This document shows, piece by piece, positions 5,405 through 6,292 of a DNA stretch of 6,292 nt. Location of the stretch: the NCBI GenBank assembly GCA_946886805.1, contig CAMPJM010000249.1, positions 1-6,292 of the forward strand. Reading direction: 5' to 3'. This stretch comes from an uncultured Flammeovirgaceae bacterium. Its GTDB lineage: Bacteria > Bacteroidota > Bacteroidia > Cytophagales > Cyclobacteriaceae. A program made the position numbers and the translations under genes. The notes below the pieces were generated by a model. The model ran no database searches. It was not told the DNA's origin and saw only the letters and a list, made by a program, of their open reading frames with translations. Each line of letters opens with the position of its first letter. Positions within the stretch are counted from its first letter, which is position 1.

Positions 5405-6079
5405 ATGAATCAATACCTATCTCAAATTGCCTCTAAACAATTGTTGGAAAATATCCACAATGCGGGCTTTCCATTCGTTTATGAACAACAGAAGCACAGG
5501 ATTGTCATTGTGGATGAAACCGGGACGGAGCTGGTTTATTTTCGACTTCCGATTTCAATTGCTTCGCCTGAAAATGTTGTTTCAGAAGAGCCGAAAGATG
5601 TTAATTACGTGATGCTTCTTATCCAATCAGGAAGCTGCTCTATGGGATATTTTGAGAATGGCATTAATAGAGACCACAAAGTATTTCGCTCCTATATGGT
5701 TAGGAAAAAGCAGGGGAAAAGTCAGATCAAATATCTGAAAACAAAGGGGAAATCGCGGGCAGGATCGAGAGTGAGATTGGGAGAAAGCCTGGAATTTTTT
5801 GAAAATATAAACGAACGCCTTCAGGAATATTTTGAAGAGTACGAGATCCATAGGATAGCCATGAGCTGTTCCAAAATTTTGATCCCATTTTTATACAATT
5901 CTAAGGTGAAAACGCCTTTTGATAAAAAAGATGATCGGATTTTTAAAATACCGAAACATGTACATACGCCGATATATGAGGTAATGATGGACGTTAATAA
6001 ATTTCTATTGAAGGGTGAGCTGATTTATGAAGTTGACCAAGAGGGGATTGTAGACGAGCTTATGAAGGGGGTTGGCTGA
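5405..6079 (+). CDS. VLRF1-type peptidyl-tRNA release factor, bacteroidete form
   Basis: This 224-residue soluble protein matches the VLRF1 domain of Vms1/ANKZF1, the eRF1-like factors that release nascent chains from tRNA on stalled large ribosomal subunits. The key stretch is RSYMVRKKQGKSQ (95-107), equivalent to the eukaryotic pattern RYVVR.K.G..Q; Gln107 in the GxxQ loop is the expected catalytic residue. SRAGSRVRLGESLEFFENI (117-135) corresponds to the basic SAG..LRR..E segment after it. GYFENG (81-86) fits the strand before the motif. The zinc finger, ankyrin repeats and Cdc48-binding tail of the eukaryotic proteins are absent, as expected for the short bacteroidete family. The start follows a leader without a Shine-Dalgarno site, and no better upstream start is seen. 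It appears to be a single-gene unit. The role in ribosome rescue is inferred from family knowledge. Confidence 0.8.
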   Translation: MNQYLSQIASKQLLENIHNAGFPFVYEQQKHRIVIVDETGTELVYFRLPISIASPENVVSEEPKDVNYVMLLIQSGSCSMGYFENGINRDHKVFRSYMVRKKQGKSQIKYLKTKGKSRAGSRVRLGESLEFFENINERLQEYFEEYEIHRIAMSCSKILIPFLYNSKVKTPFDKKDDRIFKIPKHVHTPIYEVMMDVNKFLLKGELIYEVDQEGIVDELMKGVG

Positions 6080-6099
6080 GCGTGAAATTCTTATCACGC
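6080..6099 (+). terminator. Stem-loop immediately after the VLRF1 stop codon
   Basis: GCGTGA (6080-6085) and TCACGC (6094-6099) make a 6-bp stem with an 8-nt loop, beginning on the base after the TGA stop. The position suggests a 3' end signal, but only CTCATT follows, not a T-run. CCCC-ATC-GGGG (6110-6120) comes soon after. It is either an atypical terminator, an RNA-stabilising hairpin or a repeat. Confidence 0.35.
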
Positions 6100-6250
6100 C
6101 TCATTAGAACCCCATCGGGGGCGACTGCACTTTTATGAGGTGTAAACTGTGCAGGTTTGCAGCTAAACTTAATTCTTAGAAATCATAGAATCAGCTTTTA
6201 CAATACCATCTGTTCAAACAACCTCAATAAAGTTTTTTCCGAATCTACAC

Positions 6251-6279
6251 ACAAACCCAAATGCACAGGTGAGGTTTGT
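6251..6279. repeat. ACAAACC/GGTTTGT inverted repeat
   Basis: ACAAACC (6251-6257) and GGTTTGT (6273-6279) form a 7-bp stem around a 15-nt loop. The pieces CAAACCC and GTGAGGTTT are shared with 873-890, which suggests a degenerate repeat family present at both ends of the window. I see no gene in the remaining bases from 6100 to the end. Confidence 0.4.
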
Positions 6280-6292
6280 AATATTGTACTTC

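Overview
The window looks like chromosomal DNA from a Bacteroidota bacterium, probably of the Cytophagales type; that rank is inferred, not proven. The signs are AT-rich sequence, start codons without clear Shine-Dalgarno sites, two perfect copies of the Bacteroidetes -7 promoter motif (TAnnTTTG), a release-factor-like gene of the bacteroidete VLRF1 type, and gene-poor spacers full of short palindromic repeats. About 4.25 kb is coding. The remaining third is intergenic.

Layout. 1-205: a promoter motif leading straight into a candidate structured RNA of about 110 nt whose 5' and 3' ends pair. 206-1149: a long spacer with no convincing gene, holding several hairpins and dispersed-repeat copies. 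1150-4724: two minus-strand genes that overlap by four bases (ATGA). The upstream gene is a DUF2339 polytopic membrane protein, and the downstream gene is a DUF3999 exported protein with one C-terminal anchor. 4725-5404: a second repeat-rich spacer, ending in a promoter motif and a palindrome just before the next gene. 5405-6079: a plus-strand, single-domain VLRF1-type (Vms1/ANKZF1-like) peptidyl-tRNA release factor. 6080-6292: non-coding, with a stem-loop right after the stop codon.

How the parts relate. The DUF2339/DUF3999 pair is almost certainly one translationally coupled unit acting at the cell envelope; its biochemical role is unknown. The VLRF1 gene is divergent from it, has its own promoter candidate, and points to rescue of stalled ribosomes. 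Nothing links the two functionally. The less ordinary content is non-coding: the RNA candidate at 90-199; an 81%-identical 68-bp repeat present as two inverted copies (413-503 and 5201-5298), each followed within 4-6 nt by a hairpin of unrelated sequence; and a palindrome with a duplicated left arm in the VLRF1 leader.
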